NCBI GenBank assembly: GCA_002102555.1
Contig: MCFL01000028.1
Location: 248,001 to 312,000 of the forward strand
DNA: 64,000 nt
Reading direction: 5' to 3'
Origin: Catenaria anguillulae PL171
Lineage: Eukaryota; Blastocladiomycota; Blastocladiomycetes; Blastocladiales; Catenariaceae
Part shown: positions 48,247 to 59,749 of the stretch, piece by piece
Layout: each line of letters begins with the position of its first letter
Position numbering within the stretch: the stretch's first letter is position 1
Notes under the pieces: generated by a model
Told to the model about the DNA's origin: nothing
Database searches by the model: none
Seen by the model: the letters and a program-made list of their open reading frames with translations, nothing else
Made by a program: the position numbers and the translations under genes

Positions 48247-49307
48247 GGTGAATGGCGAGGATTGCGATGAGTGACAAGTTGAGACGAGTGGAGGAGAGTG
48301 TGTGTTTTTCCAAGTGCCACGCTGCGTGCTGAGGTGTTCGCCGTATTTATACTTATAAATTCGTGTGGGCTGATGACTCATGTGACGTCTTCCAAGGAAG
48401 TGCTGAGAACCCATCGTTGCCATCCGATCCCAACCTCACGTCACCGCACCAACACGCCTGACAGGCTCGATGGCGTGTTTCTCAGGTCATGCGTGTGAAA
48501 TAATCATGAACGCGGAAACGATTCCCACTCGAGACCTTGGACTGTCATGAGCTGCCCTGCTCCCTCGCACATCACGCGAATCGAAAAATGAACGACGACC
48601 TTTTCCCGTTCAAACATGTGGGAGATCTCTGACCTCCTTGGATCGTTGCAGTCGGTCACAATCGCCGTTCTTTTTCTCTGTTGCTTCAGTTGCGCAACAT
48701 CGCTTTTGTGCGAACGGCCAGTCTACACAGTTGCAATTTTTTCATCGGCCGTGACCGAGAAATGTCCCATGTCTTGAATCTGTTCGTCTATTCCTCATCT
48801 CGACAGGTTGTGCACATGGAGGGATAGACGGCCTGTTCAGGCTGGGCTGTTTTCGAGGATTATCACTCGCTGCGAACAATCCTTGCGAACTTTCAATCGT
48901 TCACTGGGGAATTGGAATCCAAGTTCTATCAAAATCGGCGATATCCTCGCGCCATCAGCAAATTCTTAACGCACTAGAAACAATGACTGCGAGCAACTGG
49001 ATTGATGACCAAACAGCTTCTCGGATTGCCAGAAGTGGCATGTGCATGATTCCATCCTTCATGTCGGGCAACGGTGCCTGAGAAAAAAACGCAGACAATC
49101 GTAACAACGATACTGAGTCGATGTCTAACCTGTGCCATTGAAAACATGTTGTGCCCACCCAGAGTCGCTTATATTTCTTCTTCTCGCGCTTGCAACGAGC
49201 ACCATGTGCACCTTGTCCTCATTCGCAAATATTTGCGCAGCAGGCGTCTGACGCAAAATCAGAAGTCGCAGGAGTCTACCGGCGGACCAAGTTCTTGCAG
49301 AATATAC
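48247..49307. other. Intergenic region
   Basis: About 1.06 kb between divergent starts of the AN1 gene and the membrane protein. Apart from the TATA-like box no feature or coding signal stands out. The membrane protein could start slightly earlier, at an in-frame ATG near 49144. Confidence 0.35.
48344..48351 (-). promoter_or_regulatory. TATA-like box of the AN1 gene
   Basis: TATAAATA on the minus strand, about 98 bp before the start codon at 48246. Confidence 0.45.
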
Positions 49308-50717
49308 ATGCCCCCGATAGTTGAGTCGTGTATTGTACTCCTGACGGACCTGCTCGCCCTATTGACTGAAATCGTCAACCGCAAGTCCAACGCATTCGAT
49401 TCTGGCCCATGCTCCCAAGACGACGTCATTTATCGTGCCTTGCATCACGCGGCGCTCGTGACCCACGTCGCATTCGGGCTGCACCGAGCTGGCTTTTTCC
49501 GCATCTTGTACATTCCAACAAGCGAGTTTTCAATTTCGCGGCTACCATTTTGGCGGCGCATGTGCTTGCCTGCATGGTGGCGTGCTGCACTGATCCCAGC
49601 TCCATCACATGCCCCGACACGCCCGATTCACAAATTCGACGACAACGCGGCCCCTTGGTATTGTCGGCATATCCCGCTTCAATCATTCAAAGTGATGCAT
49701 GGCGTCGGATACTTGATTGAGCTGTCGCGTCGGTTTTTCTACATTGCCTGGCCGCTTGCAGCCATCTTGGTCGAGAGTCGAGAACTGGCACTTATCTGCT
49801 CAGCTTTGTCGATTGATGAGGTGAAATACGTACTCGATCCACTGGGTAGAGCAGATTTTCGTCGCTGGTGTGTTTCCCTTTGGTTCTCACCACGACTCCC
49901 CTAGCATTGTTTTCTCATCTGGTTATCTGGACTCCATTTCATGCATAGGATCCGTGATTTTGCCTTGATTCAGCTTGGAACCACTATGCTGAGCCTCATC
50001 AACCTTTCCATCCTCTTGCAAACGTTTACGTTCCTCAACCTCGACAACACTATTGTGGTTCTGTACAACACATGTTTGATGGGTCGACGCCAGATTTGGT
50101 CATTTGCCTGGCTTGTACTCGGCTCAACACTCCCCTGGCATCTCCCACAGTACCCCGGACTCGCCATCCACTCATTTATCTGTCGCATGTACATTCTGGT
50201 TCAGCTCATGTGCCTCGACAACGTCAGCCGGTTTGCACCCCACTGTCACGTGTTGCTTCAACCATCTTCGAGCCAGACAATTACAGATGTTTCGCAAAAG
50301 CCAAGCGGCGACGGCAAGAAGAGTCATACTGGCGGTGAGGGCAACCAAGCTACTACATCAAGCCGGTCCGTTGTTGCATCAGAATCGGCTGATAAGGGAA
50401 GCAGAAGGAGCACAGCCAACATCAAGGCCGCACGCATGAACGTTTCCGTCCCAGTAGTGGTTGGAATCATCAACCGCGTTGAGTCTTCCACAAGCGAGTC
50501 CGACGAACCATTGGGTCGGGCTGGTCCACAGCGTGGAGGTTATCAAGATGCCCCACTCACGAATCATTCACCCCTTCTCTCTCCACATTCTGCGAGCGTG
50601 GCCGGATCCATGGCGTTTGCATCACCGCTCGGGTCGCATGCAACGTTTGAATCGGCCAAATCAAATCAGTCAAGCAGTGGGCACATGCCAAGTGCCATGG
50701 CTTCAAGACAGAATTAG
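49308..50717 (+). CDS. Multi-spanning membrane protein, unknown function
   Basis: Several hydrophobic helices are visible: MPPIVESCIVLLTDLLALLT (49308), YRALHHAALVTHVAFGLHRA, VFNFAATILAAHVLACMVAC (reached by a frame slip near 49520), FFYIAWPLAAILVESRELAL and, after an intron, FALIQLGTTMLSLINLSILL plus SFAWLVLGSTLPWHL. The intron at 49868-49948 joins FRRW to IRDFALIQ in frame. A cytosolic tail of about 150 residues is Ser-rich. Six or seven membrane passes with a Ser-rich tail suggest a receptor-like or transporter-like protein, but I recognise no family signature. Confidence 0.55.
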
Positions 50718-50895
50718 GCGGAATGACTTTTGAGAGCTGAGTGAGGATGTGTACTTGTAGCCACTTGTTAGTATGTAAATATGTCAATCACAATACATCT
50801 CGACTATCGCCCAAGAAAAGAACGAGAACGAAGCCAGCTTACATGCATGCCGTCAAGCCGCGATCCATGCATGAAAAGAAGCAGAATCGAAGGAA

Positions 50896-51431
50896 TTAGT
50901 GGCGATGTGCACTTGAATCCATCCTGTCTTTTTCTACACCAAACTGTCCACCATATCCGCGCGAGAATCCTCCATTGGACTTGTACTCGTCGAGCCGCGA
51001 CTTGTCGTGTTGCTCCCTGACGGCCTCCACGAGCTCGCCAAGTTTCTTGTCGGCAGCCCCGGGATCGTCGGACCGCGATTTGAGTGTTTCGGGAATGGAT
51101 TTGGAACCCCAGCTATACACAGTAACCGACGATGCGACACATTCAGGTCACTGGATCTGACCGCCTCGACAACACTCAAAATGCACGCAAGTACCGGCTC
51201 TGCTTTTCGCTCACGTCATTGACAAAATCTGGATCGGTTTCCCAGTCATCGTCTTCGTGATCCTTTTTCGCGGGCGCCAGTTTTGCTCTGGGGTCGTAGG
51301 CATCCGCAGGTACTTGTCCAGTAAGTATATGTAGATCGGAGCGAGCAGGTGGCGTTCTGAAGCTTTTTGCGTACTTACGGTTGAGCGGCGGTGGTCGATT
51401 TCCAGGATGAGTTAGGAGGTGCTTGGGTCAT
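50896..51431 (-). CDS. Cortactin/HS1-like protein with a single repeat
   Basis: Cortactin binds Arp2/3 through an N-terminal acidic region and F-actin through 37-residue repeats (family knowledge). Here the acidic motif is DDDWETDPDFVNDVSEK, nearly the same as in animal cortactin. The intron at 51113-51194 then joins to SRWGSKSIPETLKSR, matching the family's QRWGAKT. A Lys/Glu helix follows, then one HS1/cortactin repeat, GGFSRGYGGQFGVEKDRMD, and the protein stops eight residues later. No SH3 domain and no further repeats follow. The first exon (MTQAPPNSSWKSTTAAQP from 51431) and its junction are uncertain; a GTAAGT site is visible at its end. The predicted size is about 120-140 residues. Confidence 0.82.
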
Positions 51432-51741
51432 GGCTTGAACAATTATTGCTTGAAGTCGTGAGTGAGATGCATCGATATTGGATTGGTGTGAGTGTTTTGG
51501 ATTTTGCCGTGATGAAACCTGTCGCCGACGCTGGATTGCTGGTTCGTGGAGCGGTCCAAGGATTTGTTCATGGACGATGAACATTACATAGCGCGTCTCC
51601 ATCATGACGTGTTTGGAAGAAGGAAGATGTGAAAGTGACCGATAGTTATATAAGAAAGGAAGGAAGACAACCGTATGGCCACGCGAGAGTGAGCAAAGTA
51701 CTAGAAATGACTGCAGTTGGAACACATTGCTTCCCTGACCA

Positions 51742-52265
51742 TCAAATCCAACCAACCATCTTGACTGACCCATGCACCGTCAAGACCAACCATGTCAAAA
51801 GCGTTGGCAACATGAGCGGCATCCCAAGAAACCTACCGCTGGACCCTTTCGCCATGTACCCACGGCAAAAGAACTCGCGGCCCACAATGTACGTGATGCA
51901 TCCGGCTGCTGCAATCTTTGGTTGGAACACGCCAGCAAACAGCGCCAAGGGAAGCGCGAGCGGCAGTTGCTCGAGATAGTTGTAGTGAGCTCGCTGGGCA
52001 TTGTTGAACTCGGTCCATTGCTTTTCGTCGAGCTTTTGCGCGTGGATGCCGCAGCCCATATCTGGGTACGAAATGCTGTACTTTTTGCGCAGAGCCATAA
52101 CCCAGCGCGAGCTGTTATGTAGTGGACGGCGATGGCTAGGATGGCGTGCGAGTTGGGTGGTGCTTCAGCAAGAAGTGAAGGGCCGATAAAGCAAGCTGGT
52201 TATGGAAACGTACAAGTGACACCAAGAATGACATATCCAAAGTCCTTGTTGATTGTGAGTGACAT
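51742..52265 (-). CDS. Microsomal glutathione S-transferase 3 (MAPEG family)
   Basis: Small integral ER-membrane enzyme of the MAPEG family with glutathione transferase/peroxidase activity (family knowledge). The ATG at 52265 gives MSLTINKDFGYVILGVT. The intron at 52136-52213 leads into SIAVHYITARAG. After one slip near 52102 (a G run) the family core appears: ALRKKYSISYPDMG, FNNAQRAHYNYLEQLPLALP, AAAGCITYIVGREFFCRGY and a last helix ending SVKMVGWI. The NAQRAHYNYLE block is the glutathione-binding signature (R-x-H-x-N in other members). The protein has about 150 residues, as expected. Confidence 0.9.
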
Positions 52266-53376
52266 GGTGTTGGCGGTGCGGTTTTGCGGCAGGCGATGTG
52301 CAGGTTGCTCAATCCGAGTCTTGATGGATTGGGACGCTGGGATGGTACGGTGCAGGCGGAAAACATGTCCTTTTTAACTGTATGTTGGCTAGGTACAAAA
52401 CTTGTGCAATTTGCCAAGTTTTTGGGTTAGGATGGGGGCTGTCAAGAGGTGACAGGAATGTGTCAGTCGAGCAAGAATCCTTATGTCAGCCGAAGCGAAG
52501 GTCTACAATGAGGTGGATAAATTTTCTGTCGGAAAACTCTGCCGGGGAGTATTCGATGCACTTGAGACGTCATTCACTGCGGAACTCTTTTTTTTTTGCT
52601 CTTCTTTCTATGTCGCATACAACTGTCGCAAAGCAAGTCCTATGTAGACTCGCGTAAATTCAGCGGCAAAACGTTTGTCATAGTTGAGACAGGCGCGTCT
52701 TGTCAGCGAGTTCCCACTCCAGCCTCGGACCTCTGCAATACGCTTCCGTAAATGTTGATATCGGAAAGGGAGTGGTAATCAACCGACCTCAGATATGTGG
52801 GAACCGATAACAAGCGGCTCAAATGCCTCTAGGCGCGGAGAGTTTCGGTCATTGTAGCGCTCGAGGCGCAACCTGAGCTTAAGCCTTTGTATACCGCTTT
52901 GAATTCCGTCGGTTCTTTGCCAGGCCCGAGTCCGCTTCGGACGATGTTTGGCCGCCAAGTGTCAAGGGACGATGTGTTGGCATGGAATTCCTTTCGCTTG
53001 CGAGAGACCGGGCTGTCGATGCTGATCAGCCAACACGTCGCCGATTCTTCATGGAAAGATGAACGACTGATCGCCATCAGGCGCCACCTTCGCAGCTTCA
53101 CTCTCATGAGCTTGTTGGACACGGCCGCCCAATGCCCAATAGATGGACTCAATGGTTCACTGTCTTTGACCAACCAAACCCTGTGTCCGACTGTATACCG
53201 TTGTACACAATCCCCAAGACAGAGCCAGAGCCAGAGCCAGAGTCAGTCCGATTGCCATCGCCGTGAATAGGTCCATGTATCGTTCTTACTAGCGACCTTC
53301 TCCCACACTTCTGCGCTCCGTCCTTGCATCGTCAGCGCCCATTCCGCACTTGCTCGACACACTCACCACAAGCACA
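52266..53376. other. Intergenic region, possible small ORF
   Basis: About 1.1 kb. An ATG frame at 52944-53270 (108 codons, MFGRQVSRDDVLAWNSFRLR) looks mildly protein-like but has no recognised domain. It ends in a QS-repeat encoded by a CAGAGC microsatellite near 53220-53243. A poly-T run lies at 52589-52597. Nothing else seen. Confidence 0.3.
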
Positions 53377-55526
53377 ATGGCCTCTGCTGGTGCGTATTGA
53401 AGCCCCGCAGTTCCGCCGGGGCTCATGATTCATGCCGGCTGTCACGATACTGACCTCCAGCGGCGGCCGTTGACTGGCATTTCCATGAAAACAGACCAAA
53501 AGAAGCAATGGCGCTCGAGCATGACGACGGCCTCGCTGACAGCTGGACCTCCTGCCGGGAGTGCGTCGCCGCCGGCGCCGGTCGTTAACGCCGCTGTTGG
53601 AACCATGACCGGGTTCGCCGCCAATGGAAACGTTCCTGTCGCATTCCAGCAGCAACAGCAGCGCAACTCGAACCGAAACAGCTGGGCAGGCAATCCCAAC
53701 AGCAACGGCGCGGGCTTCCAGCAGCAACAACAGCAGCAAATGGGTAACCGCGAGCTGCACCGCAAATCGTCGCGCATGTCCATGACGTCGGCTTCCTGGC
53801 GCCCGCAGTCGCAAGTGGATGGCATTGCAGGCACGCCGCCGCCCGCCGGTGCGACCAACTTGCGCCGCACCAATAGCCATTCGTCGCACCGCCGCCAGTC
53901 GCGCTCATACGGGTCTGCACCCACCGGTGGTCCCACACAACGTCGGGCGGTGTCGCGGCCGCCATGGCGGCCTTGACGGCCAACTCTGCATCCGCGGCTA
54001 CCGCTTCGGGCGGCGGGGATCCGACCGATGCCACGGCCGCTCAGCCCGTCAAGGAAAAGGAAGAGCGCCCGAAATGGCGCTGCCAGTTGTGCAACTTTGA
54101 CAACTTTTCCAACCGACGTGCTTGCAAAAACTGCACCAATGCACGACCTGCGGAAGTCGTGTATTTTACTTCAGCCAATGCGCCCGCGCCCATTGAGGTC
54201 AAGGAACCGTCGACAATTGTCTTGCCCGATGGCTCCACGCCAAAGACGGATGGGTCGGCCGCTGCGGCGGCGAATGCAGCGATTGCGGCGGCAAAGTGAG
54301 GGAGGCCGAAGCTGCTGCTGCCGCCGCCGCAGCCGCTGCTGAGGGAAAAGTCGGCCACGCAGAAGAGGGACAAAGTGAAGCCGTTGGTGAGGCATCGACG
54401 AGTTTGGCGGCCGATTTGCTGTTCAAGAATGCGGCTGAGGCCACCGTTGACGAGGATCAGACCGCTTCGCCCACCCTTGCCCCTCTTCCGGCAACGGCCA
54501 CTCCTGCTCCTGCCCATCCCTCGATGCCTGCCAACCCAACACGTCAGCACCGCCTGCGCTCCCCCAAAGGACCCCCGCCCCTCGTCCTTCTCGGCCCCCA
54601 GCACCCAGCCCCTTCAATGTACTACCAACCTGCTGCCGCGACTGCCGCCCATCCGTCGTACCCTGCCGCTCAACCTCCGCGCGCACGCAGCCCGATTCGC
54701 CAACCTGTGGTGACTCCTGCTCCAGCACCCGCTCACATGCCATCCCAATCGTCAAGCCACCACCCCGTCCCGCTTCCGTGGTGCCTGGCAGCTGGGACGA
54801 TCCGCTCATGTACAAGTGGAAGCCGGGGGCGCATGTCCCAATGCGCGCCATGGTGCCCGCCGCCGACAAGTGCTTGGACCCATGGACTGAGCCGTCTGAA
54901 TTTATTGGTATGGATCTTGTTTACCAAATTTTGCTTCTCTCTATGTCAACATTGATTTGACACTTGATTCAAACACAGAACGTCCTCGATCCCGTTCGCG
55001 ATCAAGGTCCCGTTCTCGCTCGCGGTCGCGGTCACCCCGACGCTCTGACCCGCTTGCGACCATGTCGTCAGATCTCCACACGGCCCTTCCCACTGCGACT
55101 GCCGCACCCGCCCAGCCAGTAGAGCAACCGCCCACGCAGACCAAACGCAGATCCATCACGTCGACCTACATTGCCAAACGCCTGATTGGCGCGGCCCTCG
55201 GCAAACGCCTCACGTCCACGTCCGACAAGGCCGAGCACGACGCCAAAGTGTCTGCGGCCGCTGCCAACCAACAACAGCATGCGTCGCCACCGGGGTCGCC
55301 CACGACCGCAGAAAGCGTCAACCGGCCCATTGTGCTTTCGGGCACGTCGCCGGCCGTGTCGGCATTGAGGTCCGGTGGTAACATCACGCCGCCTGGTTCG
55401 CCCACGAGCGGGATGCATTTGTCGCCACCGGGCAGGGCGCTGACAGCGCCTGGAAGGACAGCTGGCGGTGGCAGGGCGAGTGGGGCTTGGGACGAGCATC
55501 AGCAACAAGGATCGGGCGGGTGGTGA
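53377..55526 (+). CDS. RanBP2-type zinc-finger protein with RS tail
   Basis: The probable start is ATG at 53377 with a 13-nt coding exon and an intron at 53390-53460; an alternative start in the next segment cannot be excluded. The protein is Gln/Asn/Pro-rich (polyQ near 53650 and 53720). It has one RanBP2 zinc finger near 54070: KWRCQLCNFDNFSNRRACK then NCTNARP, with the W-x-C-x2-C-x3-N-x6-C-x2-C layout used for single-stranded RNA or ubiquitin binding. Later SWDDPLMYKWKPGAHVP and, after an intron near 54908-54978, an SR repeat (PRSRSRSRSRS) and TYIAKRLIGAALGKRL. Frame slips occur near 53600, 53945, 54297 and 54770. The RNA-linked architecture suggests a splicing or mRNA role (inference). 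Confidence 0.65.
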
Positions 55527-56140
55527 TTTATTCTGGATTTCTTGATTGCATGGACTCCTTTTCATCCGTACGGATGTACACGTTGTACTGAAATGACGGT
55601 TTGGCACTCGATATGTTTTGGCGTCTCTTCTTTTTCCCGTTTACTTTTCTGATTCGCTTCTATTCCGTCTGTTTGTTCTCTTGCTATTCCTTCCCCCCTT
55701 CACCCAATGTCCTATCCTCTCCCCCACTCGTATCGCGCACGGCGGCGGTGCTCGCTCGTTTTGCCGCACCAGTCGCACATCTACATAGAGAAAGCACTCA
55801 TTCACTAATCCTTGGTCCTAATTTTCATTGATCCTCGAATTGTTTCGCTGCTGAGGCCACTTTTCGAGTCACTGGTTCACAATCGGCCAAGAAGTGTCAC
55901 AAACGATTTGGGAGTGCATGTATTGGCAAATGTATACGGTTGAGAAAAAACTCAGAGGATATCATCAGCAAACGGCTCGCAGACCACATTCAAGCCGACT
56001 CGACCTCCTTTTTGACGCCACGGCAACAGCAATAGCACTCTTTGCTAGGTCCTTGTCGCCCTGCTCCTCAACGGCACTATCCTGTTTGACCACCGGGCCC
56101 GGCGACCGCTTTCTCGTGCCTGGCCCGCCATTACGCTTTG
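55527..56140. other. Convergent 3' intergenic region
   Basis: 614 bp between the zinc-finger gene (+) and the MTFR-like gene (-). It is T-rich near 55610-55700. No gene seen. Confidence 0.35.
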
Positions 56141-58121
56141 TCAAAAACTGCCTTGGATCAAAGTTCCATCCTTTGCTGGCGCCAGCTCGCTCCCGCCCTT
56201 GGTACGCAAGTTGCCCGCGTCGTCCAGTTCCAGCTTCGTTTTCGACGCGCCACGCTTCAACACGGCAACGGGCACAACGGGTTTCGTCACTTCGACGACG
56301 GTGGGCGGCCCTTGGTTTGCGCGCTTGAGCCCAAGTCTGGCCGCAGCCACTTTTCCTGCATCCTCGCGCGCTTGCGCGTGCAAGCCATCCGAGTCCTTCC
56401 TGGCCCACTCGTCATCGTCTCCATGTGTGTTTGAGTGATCGTCGTCCTCATGGCTCGCTTCACGCTCCCTGCGCGTTTGCGCAAACCGGCGAATCAGCGC
56501 CTCGCGCAACGCGTCCTGAGGTGACTTTGCCGATGGTTGAGCGGCCGCCGACGACAAGGAGCGGTCGGGCGTTTTCGGGCGCACGCCAGACGCGTCGCCG
56601 GTTCGGCGAGGGCGAAGTTGGACGGATTTCATTTCGTTGAGGAGTTGCGCCATGTTGAGTGCTGGGGCGGCCGCGGGAGTCGAAGCGGATTTGGGACGGG
56701 AAGAGGACGAGGGAAGAATGAGTGGTGGTGTTGGCATGAGCATTGGCGGCGGAGGAGGTGGGGGCGGGGGAGGCGGGCCACCTAGTACGTAGGGTGGCCG
56801 AGTTCAGTGCGTGGGAATCACATCAGCGTCACAAATGTATAGTCAAGCCATACCCATCATCGGCGGCGGAGGTGGAGGCGGCGGCGGGGAAGAGGATGAC
56901 GTCACGGCCGACTGCATGTACTGAGCCTGCAGCGCCGCAAATGCCGCCTTGAGCTCTGCCAACTGCGCCTTCATGGCCTCGATTTCCGCGGTCGCCTCAG
57001 GCGTCAATCCCGCCGCAGATGTTTGCGACTGGTGTGCGATCGACGAACTCGCAACTTGTGACACGGACGAGTGCACGGACGGGTCACGATGCGACTTGTC
57101 GGGAATCGGTTGCAGTTGAGGCGAGTCGGAGGCGGCCGATGGTCGGCGCGGGACACGCACGCGGGTGCGGCCGCGCGGTTCTTCCACGTGCGGGAGCGGG
57201 GAGGATCGAGTACGCGCCGGGTTGGGGATGGAGGGAGATTCAGGTTGGAGCGCAGGAGAATGAGGCCAGGGGTCGGGCCGAGGTCGAGTGCCGCGGCGAG
57301 GGATGGGCGGGCAGCAATGACGGCGGGTGGGGGAGTGGACGAACGCGCGGTGGTCGAAACCGGCTTTGCGGAATCAGGGACGGAAGTGGTTGTGGGTTTC
57401 AGCAGATCGCGAAGGTTGTACGGATCGTCCTCGTCGTCAGACACAACGGCCACAGGGTCAGGCACGTCTCCTTGACGCGTCGTTGCGTGGCGAGAGGCGG
57501 ACGAGTCCCACGGGTCGCCGTGCGAGGTCGCTGGGTCAGCTGCAGGTGCCGCGGCCGGAAGGAGAATGTTGGCCTTGACTGATGCCTCTTGCTCTGCTTG
57601 CAAGCGCTCGAATTCGGCCACTTGGGATTGCAGGCGAAGGGCAAACTCTGACTCTGCATCTCGGCGCACCTTGGTGGTTTTTGATTTGCGCGTGGCCGTG
57701 GTCGTCTTTTTGCGGCGCATCTGCATCTGCGATGGAGATTGATAGAATCATGAACTCGCCGTCAAGACACAATGTCACAGCCACCAGAGCAACATACGGA
57801 ATCGTCGTCAGCAGCAGCAGAGGCAGGCAAAGGCAAAGGTGCACGTGCTGATGAGAACCACGCTCGAAGAGGGTTGGGGAGCGGAATCCACACGGCCAGC
57901 GTGGCCCACACGCCTTGCGCCCGCGTCGGAGGGACACTGACAGAGTCTTTGGTAGGCAAATACTGAACGCGTTCTAACTTGGTGACCGGGTCCAGTGATT
58001 CGTGACCCTCCTGGTCGTCGGTCGGATCGGCGTTGCGCACTTGTTGGCGGCGAGGTTGACGGCGGCGGCGCGAGGGTGGAGGATCTGACGGCGGACCCGA
58101 GGAGGATTCAGATTGCAGCAT
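56141..58121 (-). CDS. MTFR1-like mitochondrial fission regulator
   Basis: Animal MTFR1/MTFR2 sit at mitochondria and promote fission (family knowledge). From the ATG at 58121 a charged leader precedes a short hydrophobic stretch (GVWATLAVWIPLPNPL). A basic, coiled segment follows (RRDAESEFALRLQSQVAEFE). Then the family order appears: helix LTPEATAEIEAMKAQLAELK, a polyproline run (PPPPPPPPP) interrupted by an intron near 56785-56850, the motif MAQLLNEMKSVQLRPR (animal form: LLKEMNSVKLR) and PQDALREALIRRFAQTRRE (animal form: ALIAEALKKKFAYR). The order and spacing of four elements make this convincing despite weak overall conservation. Introns or slips lie near 57730-57790 and 57190. The start is head to head with the CDK gene. 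Confidence 0.7.
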
Positions 58122-58509
58122 GTTTTCGTGGGTTCTTGGATGGTCGATTTGGATTTTGGACTGATTTCCTCCTATCCCAGTTTGCGTGTGCGTGTGGGAA
58201 AGGCCGGCAGCGTTCCAGACGCATCCAATGTTCTTCCAGAAGCTTCGTCAAGCTTTGAAGATCTGCAGTGATTCGCCAAGGAAACGCAAATTTATGAATA
58301 CCCAACCAGCTCCATGCATATGTAAGCACCACGGGCCAAAAGAGTGCTGCTACTCGCCGCAATAATCTCTCCGCACACAGCATTTGGACCAGTTGTCCTG
58401 CCCCTGTCGATTCCTCGACTTGGCACTGCCACACCCTCCACCTTTCCTCCATCTCCATATCGCTCGCCGTTCGCCCATTGACCCATCGCCCAGCGCTGCC
58501 ATCGAAACG
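58122..58509. promoter_or_regulatory. Shared upstream region of MTFR-like (-) and CDK (+) genes
   Basis: 388 bp between divergent start codons, with no coding signal of its own. A C/T-rich leader precedes the CDK start. Confidence 0.4.
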
Positions 58510-59599
58510 ATGGACAAGTACCAAAAGATCGAAAAGCTGGGCGAGGGCACCTACGGCATCGTCTACAAGGCGCAAAACCGTGACTCGGGCGACATTGTGG
58601 CCCTCAAGCGCATCCGCCTTGACAACGAAGAGGAGGGCGTACCCTGCACTGCCATCCGCGAAATCTCGCTACTCAAGGAGCTCAAGCATACAAACATTGT
58701 GCGCCTATACGATGTCCTGCACACGGACAAGAAGCTCACCTTGGTTTTTGAGTTTATGGACTCGGATCTGAAAAAGTACATGGACGCAAACAACTCGGAG
58801 CTCGATGCCGCCGTCGTCCGGCAGTTTATGTTTCAGCTACTCAAGGGTATTGCCTTTTGCCATGAGCATCGGGTGCTCCATCGCGATCTCAAGCCTCAAA
58901 ACTTGTTGATTAACAAGAAGGGCGAGCTCAAGTTGGCCGATTTTGGGTTGGCCAGGGCGTTTGGGATCCCTGTTCGCAGTTATTCAAACGAAGTCGTCAC
59001 ACTGTGGTACCGGGCGCCGGACGTGCTCATGGGGAGTCGACAGTATTCCACATCGATCGACATTTGGTCCGCTGGTTGTATCTTTGCTGGTATGTTTCTT
59101 TTTGGGTATCCCCCTCGTTCTTCATTTGTCCTTTCTCCTCGTTCGCACAACTCTCAACTCACCCGACTACCATCCTGTGCCTGTGCGCGTAACTACAGAA
59201 ATGGCCACGGGCCGCCCGCTTTTCCCCGGCTCTTCCATTGGAGACCAACTCCTTCGTATCTACAAGGTCCTTGGCACACCAACCGAATCCACTTGGCCAG
59301 GGTGCACGAGCTTACCGGACTGGCGCGGTGACATGCCACACCTTGATCGGCAACCACTCGACCCGCTTGTTCCCAAGCTGGCCAACGACCCAGGGGCAGC
59401 CGGCGTCGACTTACTTAGCGCACTCTTGGCGTATGCGCCGAGTCATCGCATTGACGCCCTCACGGCATTGCAACACGCATACTTTGACCCGATTAGGCCC
59501 GCGGCTCAGGTCCCGCCAGGAGGACAGGTGTCGGGACATGCTGCACAGGCGCAGATTGGGCAAGGTGTGGTGGCCAGAGCGGCAGGCCAAGTCATGTAG
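58510..59599 (+). CDS. Cyclin-dependent kinase, CDK5/Pho85 type
   Basis: Ser/Thr kinase. The ATG at 58510 gives [20 protein letters not shown] (glycine loop GEGTYG), catalytic Lys in VALKRIRL, a cyclin-binding helix of PCTAIRE form, LKKYMDANN, the catalytic loop [27 protein letters not shown] and [14 protein letters not shown]. The DLKKYMD and IPVRSYS blocks are those of CDK5/Pho85 rather than Cdc2. The intron at 59090-59198 joins CIFA to [11 protein letters not shown] in frame. The C-lobe ends [14 protein letters not shown] with a short Gln/Gly tail. Length is about 325 residues and all catalytic residues are present. In yeast Pho85 works with several Pcl cyclins in nutrient and cell-cycle control (family knowledge). 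Confidence 0.93.
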
Positions 59600-59749
59600 A
59601 GTGTTGTAAGTATCTGTTGATTTTGTGAATGATTGATATACACATATTGAAACACAGGCAAGACGCCATCATCGAACTATGCGGCGAAAACATTGATATG
59701 TAAGCTGTATATGGCAAGTGTGCGGGAGCCATGTAATCAACCACTCACC

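Noticed and set aside
58510-59599. Cdc2/CDK1 identity for the kinase
   Set aside because: DLKKYMD, IPVRSYS and the PCTAIRE-form helix fit CDK5/Pho85 better than the PSTAIRE mitotic kinase.
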